27,426 nt of DNA from Symsagittifera roscoffensis (GCF_963678635.1 NW_026970772.1:1-27426), one strand, 5' to 3'; counted from the stretch's first letter, positions 9,898 to 18,600 are shown. Notes: generated by a model from the sequence alone, not told the origin. A program made the numbers and translations.

Positions 9898-10448
9898 ATG
9901 GTCCAATTAAATGTATATCACCGAGTTGTAGATATCAGCTGTTGGTATCTAACAGGTTACTTTTATTTCCACTGTTTTGAAATTCAGCAGGCTCAAAGAG
10001 TGTTGGAAAAAAAGAAATTAGAAAAACGTAGAGTTACCTCAACAGACTTGGAAATCATTCATGAGATTTATTTGGCTGTGAAAAAACCTATCCGGAAAAT
10101 TCTGACCGTCAAAAATACTTTCTGGCTGCATGTTCTCTGTATTTCTTTTCCACGGAAAATGATTTAAGTTATGTCGTAGCTAATAAACTTTGGCCAATTG
10201 GAGGTCTTATTGGCATAGACGACTCTTCCTTGGACAAATATTTAAAAGATTCAAAAATACTACGTCTGCATGCAATTTTACATGACGCTGCAGGTTTTGT
10301 TGACGAAGTTTACAACATGGGTTCCACTTACTACTATATGTTACCCTGGAAGTGTAACAACAGTCTGATTGGTCATTTGGGCGGTATTACTTTCTGTTTT
10401 TTCGTCAAACTAAACAGACCAGAACTCTATCAATTATTAGAATGTTGA
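9898..10448 (+). pseudogene. Polinton accessory gene remnant 1, unknown function
   Basis: The first frame (9898-10167) contains a basic, Lys-rich helix-like segment (RVLEKKKLEKRR) followed by STDLEIIHEIYLAVKKPIRK. The frame then shifts near 10110 and continues through YVVANKLWPIGGLIGIDD, LHAILHDAAGFVDEVYNM and NSLIGHLGGITF to a stop at 10446-10448. I do not recognise a named family. The stop overlaps the ATG of the next gene (10442), the tight packing typical of virus-like elements. At least one frameshift makes it non-functional as read. Confidence 0.5.
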
Positions 10449-10925
10449 GCGAAGGATCAGTCGTGATAGATTTGAAAGGATTTCGCTATAAAAAAGTACC
10501 TTTACTGTTAAAGAATTAGCCATTACGACTTCTGAATATATCGTCTCTCTTATTTTTCTACCTCCAGTTCTTTTCAACTCAAAGTACCCAAAGCTGAACA
10601 AAAAGCGTTCAACTGGTTAACACATTACTTGCACGGAATTCACTGGGAAAGCGGAGACTATTTATATTTAAACCAAAATCAGAGTATTCAAAGTTTTGTT
10701 TTGAGAAATCCTAACGCTTTATTTTACGCCAAAGGAAAAAAGAAGGCTGAACTCCTTGCAAAGTACTTGAATTGAGAAGTTGTGAATCTTGATGAATTGG
10801 GTTGCACATGAATTGAAAAGATACATTTAAAGAATTAACCATCTTGCAGTAGACATTCACCTAATTACAACTCTAGGAGTCACTGTGCCCTGAAAAAAAC
10901 GAAGATCTTTTTTGATTGGCTGACA
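10442..10925 (+). pseudogene. Polinton accessory gene remnant 2 (uncharacterised mobile-element protein)
   Basis: The ATG at 10442 opens MLSEGSVVIDLKGFRYKK. The frame shifts at the A-run near 10497 into FTVKELAITTSEYIVSLIFLPP, then shifts again near 10570 into KAEQKAFNWLTHYLHGIHWE. It continues through NPNALFYAKGKKKAELL and VVNLDELGC, with stops after KYLN and LGCT, and ends near a Cys/His cluster (CSRHSP and HCALKK). The order of an NWL..HGI.W.SGD block, a YAKG.K block, a NL..LGC block and a C..H...CAL end resembles an uncharacterised protein common in invertebrate mobile elements. I suspect a nuclease fold but have no catalytic evidence. It has multiple frameshifts and stops. Confidence 0.45.
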
Positions 10926-10926
10926 A

Positions 10927-11115
10927 ATGAGCAACAACGAAAGACTAGCAAAAGCGGAGACGTACCTATCTCCAAATTTAGTGTTCTTGGCTTGGATGAC
11001 ACCAGAGAGTAATATCAAAGTAAATTTGACCAGAACAGAACAAATCAATTGCAGAGGTCAAGCTGTGCAGCGGAAAGAACAAATTACTCTAGCAGGAGAC
11101 AAATTGACTATTTGA
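10927..11115 (+). CDS. Small ORF, 62 codons, unknown
   Basis: This intact short frame runs from ATGAGCAACAACGAAAGA to TGA. It includes LSPNLVFLAWMTPESN and a basic C-terminal part. It overlaps the region where the preceding pseudogene may continue in another frame (KIFFDWLTNEQQRK), so it could be a shadow of that gene. No family is recognised. Confidence 0.25.
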   Translation: MSNNERLAKAETYLSPNLVFLAWMTPESNIKVNLTRTEQINCRGQAVQRKEQITLAGDKLTI

Positions 11116-11132
11116 TAATTTTTTCCCAGTGA

Positions 11133-11447
11133 TTGACCAATTCATCTTTTTTCAACGATACAAGTATTGTCAAAATGTTAGCCAACAAACGAGGAGAATG
11201 TCCTCCCAGACTAGTCGTAGTGCCCAAACGTCAACCCGGAATTCAAATGGATCTTCAAAGCAGTGACCTACCTGAGGAAGTTCAGAAACTAGTAAAAGAG
11301 AACTCTGTAAAGAAAGTTGTATTTCATGCAAAAACTGAGTATGTGACAGCCAATTATGTGGTAGGAATGCATGACATTGACAATGACATAACTAATGACT
11401 CTACAAGTTATACTCGATACGAGATTTTTTATTGTTCTGAAGTATAG
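11133..11447 (+). CDS. Intact 104-codon Polinton ORF, unknown function
   Basis: It is open from ATGACCAATTCATC to TAG and is one of the few unbroken frames in the element. A plausible second start is the ATG of MLANKRGECPPRL (11175). The middle is charged (SSDLPEEVQKLVKENSVKKV), followed by FHAKTEYVTANYVVGMHD. No transmembrane segment, signal peptide or known motif is visible. Its place just before the packaging ATPase is where virion genes lie in Polintons, but nothing in it identifies a capsid protein. Confidence 0.4.
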   Translation: MTNSSFFNDTSIVKMLANKRGECPPRLVVVPKRQPGIQMDLQSSDLPEEVQKLVKENSVKKVVFHAKTEYVTANYVVGMHDIDNDITNDSTSYTRYEIFYCSEV

Positions 11448-11729
11448 ATAATACATATTTTATGACAAAAACACATTTTTTTATAATTAGAAAGAACCAG
11501 ATAGAGAGAAATATAAATCGAACAGCTGAAGGTCTGAATTAGCGGTTGATGAGCCTGATGCTACTATATTTACCAATTCTGCTCATGATCAAACAAATAC
11601 TGAACAAAAATCTTACAGTCCCTAGATCAGAAGTAGTTTTTTTGTTTCAAATGATTTTAATTTTCATTTTACTTTTTTTCGTATCTATAAACTTTCTTGG
11701 ACGCAAATAAGCTGTGAAGAAACGTCAGT

Positions 11730-12505
11730 TTGGTTTTCAAAATTGTCTGGTTTAGTTGGGTACGTGCTACCAAACCCAAGGATATGAATAAAACTATTGA
11801 TATGTCGACAAGTTTGTTTATGGCAGTTGTAGGACCGTCAGGATCCGGAAAAACAGAGTTGATTTTCAAACTTTTGCCAAGAAGAATATTTTATCCCAAA
11901 TTTGAAAAAGTGTTGATTTTTTACAAAGATATTCAACCTGTAGTTATGGACAAGTTAAACGCTCGCAGAATTCATATTGAATTTGTAAAAATTGACGGAT
12001 TCGATCGTTTGAGAGACATTGAAAACATTCTGTTAGTGTTTCATGACTCATGCAAAAAAATTTACAATGATAAAGAATTCGTTAAACTAGCAACAGCAGG
12101 AAGACGAGGGGCTTAGATGTTATCTATGTTAAACATAATTTATTCCAATAAAGCCAATGGCCACGAACTATTGATTTGAACACATCTCACATCAATTTAT
12201 CCAAATCACCTCGTGATATTCAGCAACTTGATCACATCGAAAGGCAACTCAATGCACCTAAATTCTTACCTCATTCGTCTGAACTGGCTACAAATGACAG
12301 CTTCGGACATCTGTTAAAAGAATTAGATCCCCGAACATCAGACTGTCTCAGATACTGTTCAAACATAATACCAACTGGTCTGTCAATTTTCTACCTACCA
12401 ATAGATAAAGCAGAAGTGACACCCATCACAAATGAACGCGAAAAATTTATTTATTCTGCAGCACATGGTACAGTTGAGCCCAACTCAACTACAAGGCTTC
12501 ATTAG
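11730..12505 (+). pseudogene. Polinton packaging ATPase (FtsK/HerA-type), broken
   Basis: In viruses of this lineage this ATPase drives DNA into capsids. A likely native start is the ATG at 11784 or 11802, before STSLFMAVVGPSGSGKTEL. Walker A, GPSGSGKT, is at 11832-11855. The Walker B strand reads LLVFHDSCKKIYND, with His (12042-12044) where an acid is expected. KLATAGR follows, and a -1 frameshift near 12110 brings a stop at 12114-12116. The other frame continues as LDVIYVKHNLF, has a TAA at 12149-12151, and runs through LSKSPRDIQQLDHI, FGHLLKELDPRTSDCLRYC and IFYLPIDKAEVT to a stop at 12503-12505. The assignment is strong because motifs on both sides of the break belong to the same family. 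Confidence 0.88.
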
Positions 12506-12526
12506 AAAAAAACATCAAATAGTCAA

Positions 12527-12738
12527 ATCACATCAGTTCTTTGTGAAAGCTTGCTCAATGTAGTCAACGGTAATGTGCCTGTCAGTATCCCAAACCTCAA
12601 TAAATTCGAAAGAGCATACAAAATTTTAATCAATCCAAAAACGAGTCCTGAAAAAAACGAGCTGTTACACTGAGCAAACAAGGATTTTATCTAATCAGAC
12701 ATATACTTCATTTTTGCTTCAAGTATTTGACTGCATAG
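12527..12738 (+). pseudogene. Short pX-like Polinton gene, frameshifted
   Basis: The frame reads LCESLLNVVNGNVPVSIPN and FERAYKILINPKTSPEK. It shifts at the A-run near 12652-12657 into KRAVTLSKQGFYLIRHIL, ending in a hydrophobic tail at TAG 12736-12738. A short basic protein with a K/R-rich stretch, a KxGFxL motif and a hydrophobic C-terminus commonly sits next to the ATPase in Polintons and resembles adenoviral pX-type core peptides. The resemblance is from memory. One indel in a homopolymer is the only visible lesion. Confidence 0.5.
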
Positions 12739-12740
12739 AA

Positions 12741-13699
12741 ATGGCGGCAGAAAAATTTGTTCTATTTCCAAAGCATATGTATATCAGAGATCAACCACAT
12801 GCAGCACAGATTTTGCTTGACAACTCCATCAAACACAAGAAACCGCAACTATCATACTTGAAACATTTGAGACCACTGAATGAATCAGCAAGAACAACAA
12901 CAACAACAACATCAGCTAATGGTCCGACAGCAGTCATACCCCCCACCCCCGAACCACCTATCGTTGCCAAAGCAGAAAAAAATCCACAAAAACAAGCTCT
13001 CCTTCTCACTTCTCAAGATGATGATGATGATGATGATGATTATGATGATAATGATGAAGGTAACGAGATGAAAAAAAAGTGTTGAGCTTAGCGAGGCATT
13101 ATCCACAGAACGTATCCTGTTACAATTACAGCTCATGGATGAACACAAACTTAAGCGAGCGAAAAAAGTTCTTGAAGTCATTAAAAAGTCAGTTAGAGTC
13201 AAAATAAACAAAGATAATGAAGAAATTTACGTTGATAAAGTGCCAATCGGTCTTAAAGCATCAGTACACTTGTATGATATACAACAACAAACTAAAAAAC
13301 TTTATAACCCCGCTTTTATACTGATTTTGAGGTCACTCAAACATGATGAACGGTTGGTTATGAACAAAAATGCCAAAGTCGCGGTTCAGTCAACGGATAC
13401 GGAACAAGCTCAACAGAAGCAAAGGAGCAGAGGTTCCACAAATTCCCCTTTAAAATCTACAGCCCTGTTCCTCCTTTCTCCCGAGAAACCGTCATCATCA
13501 ACAAGTTCCAGCTCAAAAATCAGTAAAAGACGCAAAACCAGAAAGACTTTTGCAGACAGTGAAAGAGAACGGACAGCGCAAAAAAACCAAACGAAAAGAA
13601 GGAGCAGCAGAAGAAGAAGACTCCGAGTCGTACGAAACGCCCGATAACGATTCAGATTCTGCAACGACAGAGAAGAAGAAGACAAAAACAAAAAAATGA
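12741..13699 (+). pseudogene. Polinton charged structural-type gene (PY-like), two frameshifts
   Basis: The ATG at 12741 lies three bases past the stop of the previous gene. The N-terminus AAEKFVLFPKHMYIRDQPH is followed by LSYLKHLRP, a low-complexity Thr/Pro linker, and an Asp run encoded by a GAT microsatellite (13018-13062). A frame change in the A8 run at 13071-13078 leads to ERILLQLQLMDEHKLKRAKK, NEEIYVDKVPIGLKASVHLYD and LYNPAFILILRSLKHDER. A second shift near 13560-13580 opens an acidic Glu/Ser tail that ends at TGA 13697-13699. The order of an FVLxPxxMY start, a middle EIYVD block and an acidic tail is that of an uncharacterised Polinton protein often placed after the ATPase. Its role is unknown. 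Confidence 0.6.
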
Positions 13700-13799
13700 C
13701 AAGATTACACCAGCTGAAGAAAAAATATTGAAAACTAGGTCCAGCATTGTTTGGCAGTGTACAGAATTTAAAAGTGGCCTTAATTTACAGGTTTAAATT

Positions 13800-14042
13800 C
13801 AAAAATTTCACAAGTAAGAAGAAACGTTTTTTACATATAGAGATAGCATATACAAATTATCGAACAGTTCGTCCCAAAACACCACGCACGCCTCAAAGTG
13901 ATAAATTATGACAAAGACGAAATATGGTCAATCGACCTGGCTTATGTTGATTAACTTGCAGATTACAACAAAAACATTGAGTATCTTACGGTTGCAGTGG
14001 ATTGCATGTCCCGCTTTCTACGTGTGCAGCCATTGAAATCAA
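13800..14042 (+). pseudogene. Polinton integrase, N-terminal fragment
   Basis: This is a retroviral-type (rve, DDE) integrase that catalyses strand transfer of the element ends. The frame from FTSKKKRFLHIEIAYTNYR shifts near 13900 to LKVINYDKDEIWSIDLAYVD. The first catalytic Asp is GAC 13934-13936 in WSIDLAY. A TAA stop follows (about 13952), then NIEYLTVAVDCMSRFLRVQ. The gene is cut at 14042 by an 894-bp TIR element and resumes in frame at 14940 after one copy of the 3-bp target. Family members continue PLKS.. exactly across this junction. Confidence 0.88.
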
Positions 14043-14936
14043 TGTGACATTCGACCAGAATGGACGAAAATGCAATTTCGAAGTAGTAGTCGCTGATCTA
14101 GAGAGTTGACAGTTATAGAAGTTTAGCAACGTTATTTGAACGATTAGACGAATCGTGAAGGTCAGAAGACTCTGGACTTTTTAAATTTTAAAAATTCGAT
14201 TTGTGACGTCACATTTTCGAGAAATGTTGAAACAGCCATTTTTAGAAGAAAATCAGAAAAAACACAACATTGATAGTTGCGATAGAAATAACGACGAGAA
14301 ATAAAGATAGACAACAGAGAATTATCAGAGACCGCTCCGAAATGTGACGATTGTGTGGCTACAATCGTTACAGAGCAGTTCACGCAAACGGTGAAGGGTG
14401 GTGGAACAGTGAGTCCAGCTTTCCGGAAAGGAAATAAGAGTGTTATTTCCCCGGATTCAGGAATCTGTAGTTGTCTCGAGACCTGAACTTAAACTGTATT
14501 ATTAGAATTTTTAGCTTCCTGGGCATGCCCTGAGTTGAATTTAATTAAAATCCAGATTCATTTTCAGATAATGAGAAGCTAGGAGTTGAGGGAAAAGGTT
14601 GATCCATTTTTGATGCAGATGATGATTTTTATCTACTGAACAAAACACTAGTAATATAATAAATAGTAGTAGCCCTGTTTTTAGGAGTGACCTCGTGGTG
14701 TGGGAATACTGAGACCCAGCCATGAGCTCACTATTTTTGCTTGATTTGAGCGTTCTGGTCGGGTCGAAGCCGGAGAACAGTGACGTTTTTGTCGAACCGA
14801 TGTTAGGAAGACCACTAAAAGAACTGGCTTTGGTAGAGACCGTGAAAAGCATGTAGAGCTTTGTTTAGACGCTGGCCTGTCGTTTTATAGCTTAGATTTA
14901 TTTTCCGTCGATTTGTAGTTCCGGGCGAATGTTACA
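14043..14936. mobile_element. 894-bp TIR element inserted in the integrase gene
   Basis: The left end TGTGACATTCGACCAGAA matches the inverted right end TGTAACATTCGCCCGGAA at 15 of 18 bases. The element is flanked by CAA at 14040-14042 and 14937-14939, a 3-bp target duplication. Removing the element and one CAA restores the integrase codon phase. The interior has GC-richer blocks (14330-14480 and 14690-14850) and no convincing transposase. The 3-bp target suggests PIF/Harbinger or CACTA-type mobilisation. A TG...CA solo LTR is possible but would normally show a 4-6-bp target and a shorter inverted end. Confidence 0.78.
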
Positions 14937-14939
14937 CAA

Positions 14940-15365
14940 AGTTGGCCATCTCAACTGCGAGAGCATTCAAAGAAATGACAAAAACAAAACAGCCAAAAAA
15001 AGTCTGAGTAGATAAAGGCACAGAGTTCAAGGAGTCATTCAGAACTTTATGTGAGGAAAATGACATCGAAACATATACAACAGAGAGTGAAAAAAAATCC
15101 GCTTTCGCGGAGAGGAACATTCTATAACTAAAGGGTTTGATTTATAAGTATTTGGAGGACAATTGGACCTACTCATACATCGATAAGCTTCAAGATTTTG
15201 TCAACACAATTAACTCGAGAACAAAACGCGTTACCAAAATTGCCCCGATTGAAGTTACCAAAAAGGACGTTCGACGTCTCATTTCGTTAATAGTGGAACA
15301 ATTGCAGAAACTAGTACGCCAACCAAAGCTCTACGTTGGTGATTTTGTTAGAATAAAAATTTTAC
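14940..15365 (+). pseudogene. Polinton integrase, C-terminal fragment
   Basis: After the inserted element the reading resumes as LAISTARAFKEMTKTKQPKK. It has a TGA at 15005-15007, then VDKGTEF, which carries the second catalytic Asp (GAT 15011-15013). The catalytic Glu is GAG 15110-15112 in SAFAERN, 32 residues after that Asp, so all three DDE residues survive. A TAA at 15125-15127 is followed by a long open stretch: YKYLEDNWTYSYIDKLQDF, TINSRTKRVTKIAP and the C-terminal LYVGDFVRI. At about 15360 the sequence switches without a stop into DNA polymerase, marking a deletion junction. Confidence 0.9.
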
Positions 15366-16433
15366 ATGTTCCAGTTCCATTACAACATAATCAAGAAAAA
15401 TTTCGACGCAACTCTTTTATGTTCGGACACTGATTCGTTTCTGTATGAAATCCGTAGCAAAGACCTCCACAATGAAATTGAGAAAAACCATGAACTGCGA
15501 AATCATTTTGACTTTTCAAATCAACCAGCCACCCACCCCCTCTACACCAACGAGAATTTGCGCGTTACCCCCAAACTCAAGGACGAGTTTGCTGGGGAGA
15601 TCATACAGGAGTACGTCAGACTAAAGCCCAAACTGTACAGCTATATTTCTCCCAGTAAGTTTCTTTATTTTTCTTTCAGTTTGCAGTTACCATTTTAGAA
15701 AAGCGCAACAAAAACAAATCATAAGATTATGTAGTCAGGGGTGGGGGGAAGGGAGGTATTTATGTGGAAACAGGAAAAAAACTGTTAAAAATTTGAAGTA
15801 AAGGATTGTATTTTCTTTTTAACCTCTCATAAGAAAAGCGCCAAAGGCTATTCAAAATATACGACAAGGGAGCAAACCCATAATGAAAACAAACAAATTT
15901 TGACTTAATGTTCAGTGGTCCGTTCGGAAAATGTGAGGGTAAATTCCTGTAATCACAATTTACAAACCATAATAACGAACAAAGTTTCCCTGAGCGCATT
16001 TGACAATAAGCGCTATATATATGCAGACAGAGTAACTACTAGTCCTTTCGGATATAAACGTTTGCGCGAGGATATGTTCATAAGAGAAATTGGGCGCAAC
16101 ATGGACTGGGGCGAATACGACGTAGACGTCACTCTCACCGATAACGGAAGGGAGGATTTGGCTGAAGCTATAGAAGCGCAGGGGGGCTATTACATGTATC
16201 TTTTTACGCCACCAGATATGGGTTTCAACCAACCCACATACGCTGATCAAGAGTTAGAACAGGATTTGGTAGATTTCGACCAGCTAAGTGGGCAAACAGA
16301 GTCAGAACCAGCGGCGTACAACTGCCCCTATTTGGACCTTGAAGCTCGAGAAGAAAACGATCGGGAAGAAATTAGACCAACTAAACGGCGGTGCTTAAAT
16401 CGACGTGCTACTATATTAGACGATTCTGACTAA
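15360..16433 (+). pseudogene. Protein-primed DNA polymerase B, C-terminal remnant
   Basis: This polymerase copies the Polinton genome in self-synthesis models. Only the end of the palm and the thumb remain. The reading runs FHYNIIKKNFDATLL, then CSDTDSFLYEI (motif C, both Asp present, about 15420-15440), and later KDEFAGEIIQEYVRLKPKL, ending near 15690. A gap of about 150 bases has no clear match and begins with a donor-like CCCA|GTAAGT (15653-15659), so an intron or small insertion is possible. From 15906 a second frame covers the family's C-terminal block SLSAFDNKRYIYADRVTTSPFGY-like (I give only the order) followed by an acidic tail to TAA 16431-16433. The exonuclease domain and palm motifs A and B are deleted at the junction with the integrase. 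Confidence 0.85.
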
Positions 16434-16680
16434 GTTCTGATTATAAATGTAAATGATTGGCTTTATAGTACTTTTCATTCAGGAAAAAAAAGCTTTTCAA
16501 AATTGTTCTTTTGACCGAAAAGTGAAATAATCATTTCTAATCGCGAGGGGGTATTCAAAAAAAACAATATAAACCTACCAATATCACAGCATTTTATTTA
16601 ATTCCACACGTGGCGATAAAGATTACAAAACAATCCACAATATAACGCGCGCAGTAAAGTTTGAACTGCCAAAGTCAAGG
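16434..16680. other. Polinton 3' subterminal non-coding sequence
   Basis: This AT-rich sequence lies between the polymerase stop and the right TIR. No gene, terminator hairpin or repeat is recognised. Confidence 0.5.
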
Positions 16681-16889
16681 GAAAACATGCACCAACCAAA
16701 ACTTAATTATATTCCCGTTTCCATAAAGTGGCTGGAAAATTACCAATTTTAACCCACCTCAAAACATGTGTGCCCGAAAAAAAAGGAGCTTTAGCCCAAT
16801 TGGGGGTTAAAAGTGGTAAGTACAACGGCACACCGAAAAAAAAGGGGGGTTAAAAGTGGTCATTTCCTAGCCACTTTTACTATGCTACT
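16681..16889 (-). repeat. Polinton right terminal inverted repeat
   Basis: This 209-bp sequence is the inverted match of 8321-8755 without the MITE. Read inward from the end it starts AGTAGCATAGTAAAAGTGG. The two TIRs differ by scattered substitutions and homopolymer length changes. Confidence 0.93.
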
Positions 16890-17027
16890 AATAATAACCC
16901 CTAAAAGTTCCGTTAAAAAAACTAAAGATCTCCAGTTTCCAGTCGTCGAACAGATAAGAAGGGGTGTGCAATGTAACTGTTACACTCGTCTCATAACTCT
17001 CCCAAGTCACATTCGGTTGAGGGGGTG
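16890..17027 (-). CDS. FN3-domain exon B, 5' half (split by Polinton)
   Basis: This is the N-terminal half of exon B. The acceptor GGTTGTATTTTAG has AG at 17028-17029, and the exon enters in phase 1. It reads PPQPNVTWESYETSVTVTL, with the FN3 B-strand Trp, then LFDDWKLEIFSFFNGTF, and ends in GYY at the target site (16890-16895). No stop occurs before the junction. Two TAG codons follow immediately inside the Polinton end. The rest of the domain is at 8132-8320. Confidence 0.85.
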
Positions 17028-17210
17028 CTAAAATACAACCCAGGTGTTTTACACTCAGAGCACCACAAATGAAGTAGATACAAACCACACCCGAAAATGG
17101 TGAAATTAAGAATTGCATCTTTTGTTAGTCACTTGCAAATAAATATGTACTATACCGCGTAGTAATTTTGCTTAATGGTAAGTATTCCACATGTAATAAT
17201 ACTCCCTTAA

Positions 17211-17635
17211 ATAGATGCGGATCCAGGATTTTCTCGAGGGGGGGGGGTATTTTCAAAAAAAAAACTTCAAAACCTTGTCGACCCCTTTTTATTAGGTCGA
17301 TCAAATTGATTTTCCGAGCTCTCCCAAAGCACCAAAAAGACCTTGTTTTGGCCATTATTTTGCGCCGCAGGCAAAGTTTTGTAAAAAAAAAAAACAGGTC
17401 AAAAAAGGCGTTTATAGGCACTTTTTGTAAACACTTGATCAAAAAATCGCGTTTTTTTCGGCTCGAACTCCCCCCTCAAAATTAGTATATAATGGATCTG
17501 AAGCAGCTTTTAGAAAAAATGTTCGTCAGCCAAAAAGGGATATCTCAAAGTAGTACAAAGGGGGACCCTTTGGGTCGGCAGGTGGTCGAATCCCTGAGGG
17601 AGAAGCGCCCCCCCCCCCCCGCTTCTGCAATATAG
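17211..17635. repeat. Dispersed repeat R, copy 2
   Basis: This is the second copy of the repeat seen at 2677-3053, in the same orientation, starting ATAGATGCGGATCCAGGATTTTCTCGAG plus a G9 run (given in parts) and ending in a C12 run. It is longer in the middle by about 50 bases. It lies in the intron between exons A and B. Confidence 0.8.
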
Positions 17636-18172
17636 GGTTTTCTCGGTTATAAACCCGTAAACGAAAACTTCACTGCTCAAACTTTGAAAGCGAACCGCGG
17701 ATGAACAAAATTTTGCTTTCACCCCTCTAAACCAGGCTGTTATCCCGTGGCATTGACTCAAAACCTTAAAAACTACAAAACAAACGCAAAATATAAGACG
17801 CGAAACCAGGTGTCTATTCGATTGTAATGTACATAGCCGTATAAAAACGGGCATATGCTTTACATATAGCTGTATGTATAAGTTGGGATAGCGATTGAAC
17901 TATTTGATGCCTTTCAACGATCTAGAAAATTTGGACAAAACTTTTTAGTCGGATAAAAAAAACAGATCTGATCAGCTAAACCAGAGCAGAGCCAAATGAT
18001 TTGCTGGGAACAATTCAAATCAATTTTTTTGGCGTTTATCTTCCGTACAAAGTTGACATGTCACAGAAATATTCGATGCGGGTCGAAACAGTGTCTTTTT
18101 TGAGTGATCACACCTGATAGAAATGCGATATTTCCTCTCATCGATAAAAAAAACCTTTAATAAATAACTCAC
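17636..18172 (-). other. Intron between FN3 exons A and B (remaining part)
   Basis: The intron starts at donor GTGAGT (18172) and ends at 17028. This portion is AT-rich, with no gene or repeat recognised. Confidence 0.6.
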
Positions 18173-18508
18173 CTGTACACGCCACAAACTGTACCACTTC
18201 GCTCTCCAGTGGATCAGAGGGTGCAGTCTTGCATGGAGTAGCATAACTCCCATTTCCACCCAGGGTAGACACTACCGACACTGTGTATCTGGTTGAAGCT
18301 GTCAAATTCCGAATATAGATATCGGATGAGTAGTAATCAGATGTATTTGGATTGAAGGGCGTGTTTGGGGCAGGGTGCACTGATAACACTTTGAACTCGT
18401 CACTTCTCTCGCCTGAAGGTGATGATATAAAGGGAGGTACCATTATTAGAGTTGTGTCGTCGTAAGCAGCCAGTGCCCAACTGTAATCCATATTCGGAGG
18501 CGACGGAA
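18173..18508 (-). CDS. FN3-domain exon A
   Basis: This is a complete 336-bp exon of 112 codons on the minus strand. The acceptor TTGTTCAAG has AG at 18509-18510, and the donor is TGTACAG|GTGAGT with GT at 18171-18172. Both ends are phase 1. The reading VPSPPNMDYSWALAAYDDT gives the A/B strands with the core Trp. The F-strand pattern NLTASTRYTVSVVS follows, then the G-strand region. The Cys pair is YATPCKT and FVACTG, about 20 residues apart, as in exons B and C. It is the most 5' exon that I can support. It belongs to a modular protein, probably extracellular, that I cannot name. Confidence 0.88.
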
Positions 18509-18600
18509 CTTGAACAATGGAAGACAGTCAATCACAAAATTTTACAAAACATACCTACTTTTTAAGAACAAAATTAATGTATTAGCCATTAAGAATATAA

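Larger units (their letters stand above)
8321..16889 (+). mobile_element. Polinton/Maverick DNA transposon, internally deleted, 8.57 kb
   Basis: The element is bounded by 209-bp terminal inverted repeats (the left copy is enlarged by a 226-bp MITE insertion) and an imperfect 6-bp target duplication. It contains a packaging ATPase, a retroviral-type integrase and a protein-primed family B DNA polymerase, which together define Polintons. All recognised genes read on the plus strand and are broken by stops and frameshifts. Polintons are usually 15-20 kb, so much is missing: no capsid, penton or protease gene is recognisable and the polymerase keeps only its C-terminal part. The right end is AGTAGCATAG read inward, and the left end is AATAGTATAG. 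The element sits inside a host FN3 exon. By eye the two TIRs match at roughly nine positions in ten, so the insertion is not recent. Confidence 0.93.

Noticed and set aside
12791-13211. Minus-strand ORFs opposite the PY-like gene with Ile or Val runs
   Set aside because: They are antisense readings of the ACA and GAT microsatellites. The plus strand carries the recognised motifs.
13410-13691. Minus-strand Leu-rich ORF that looks like a membrane segment
   Set aside because: It is the antisense of an acidic/basic low-complexity tail. No independent support.
14162-14852. Minus-strand ORFs inside the 894-bp TIR element as transposase
   Set aside because: They are short, with no DDE-like or DNA-binding motifs.
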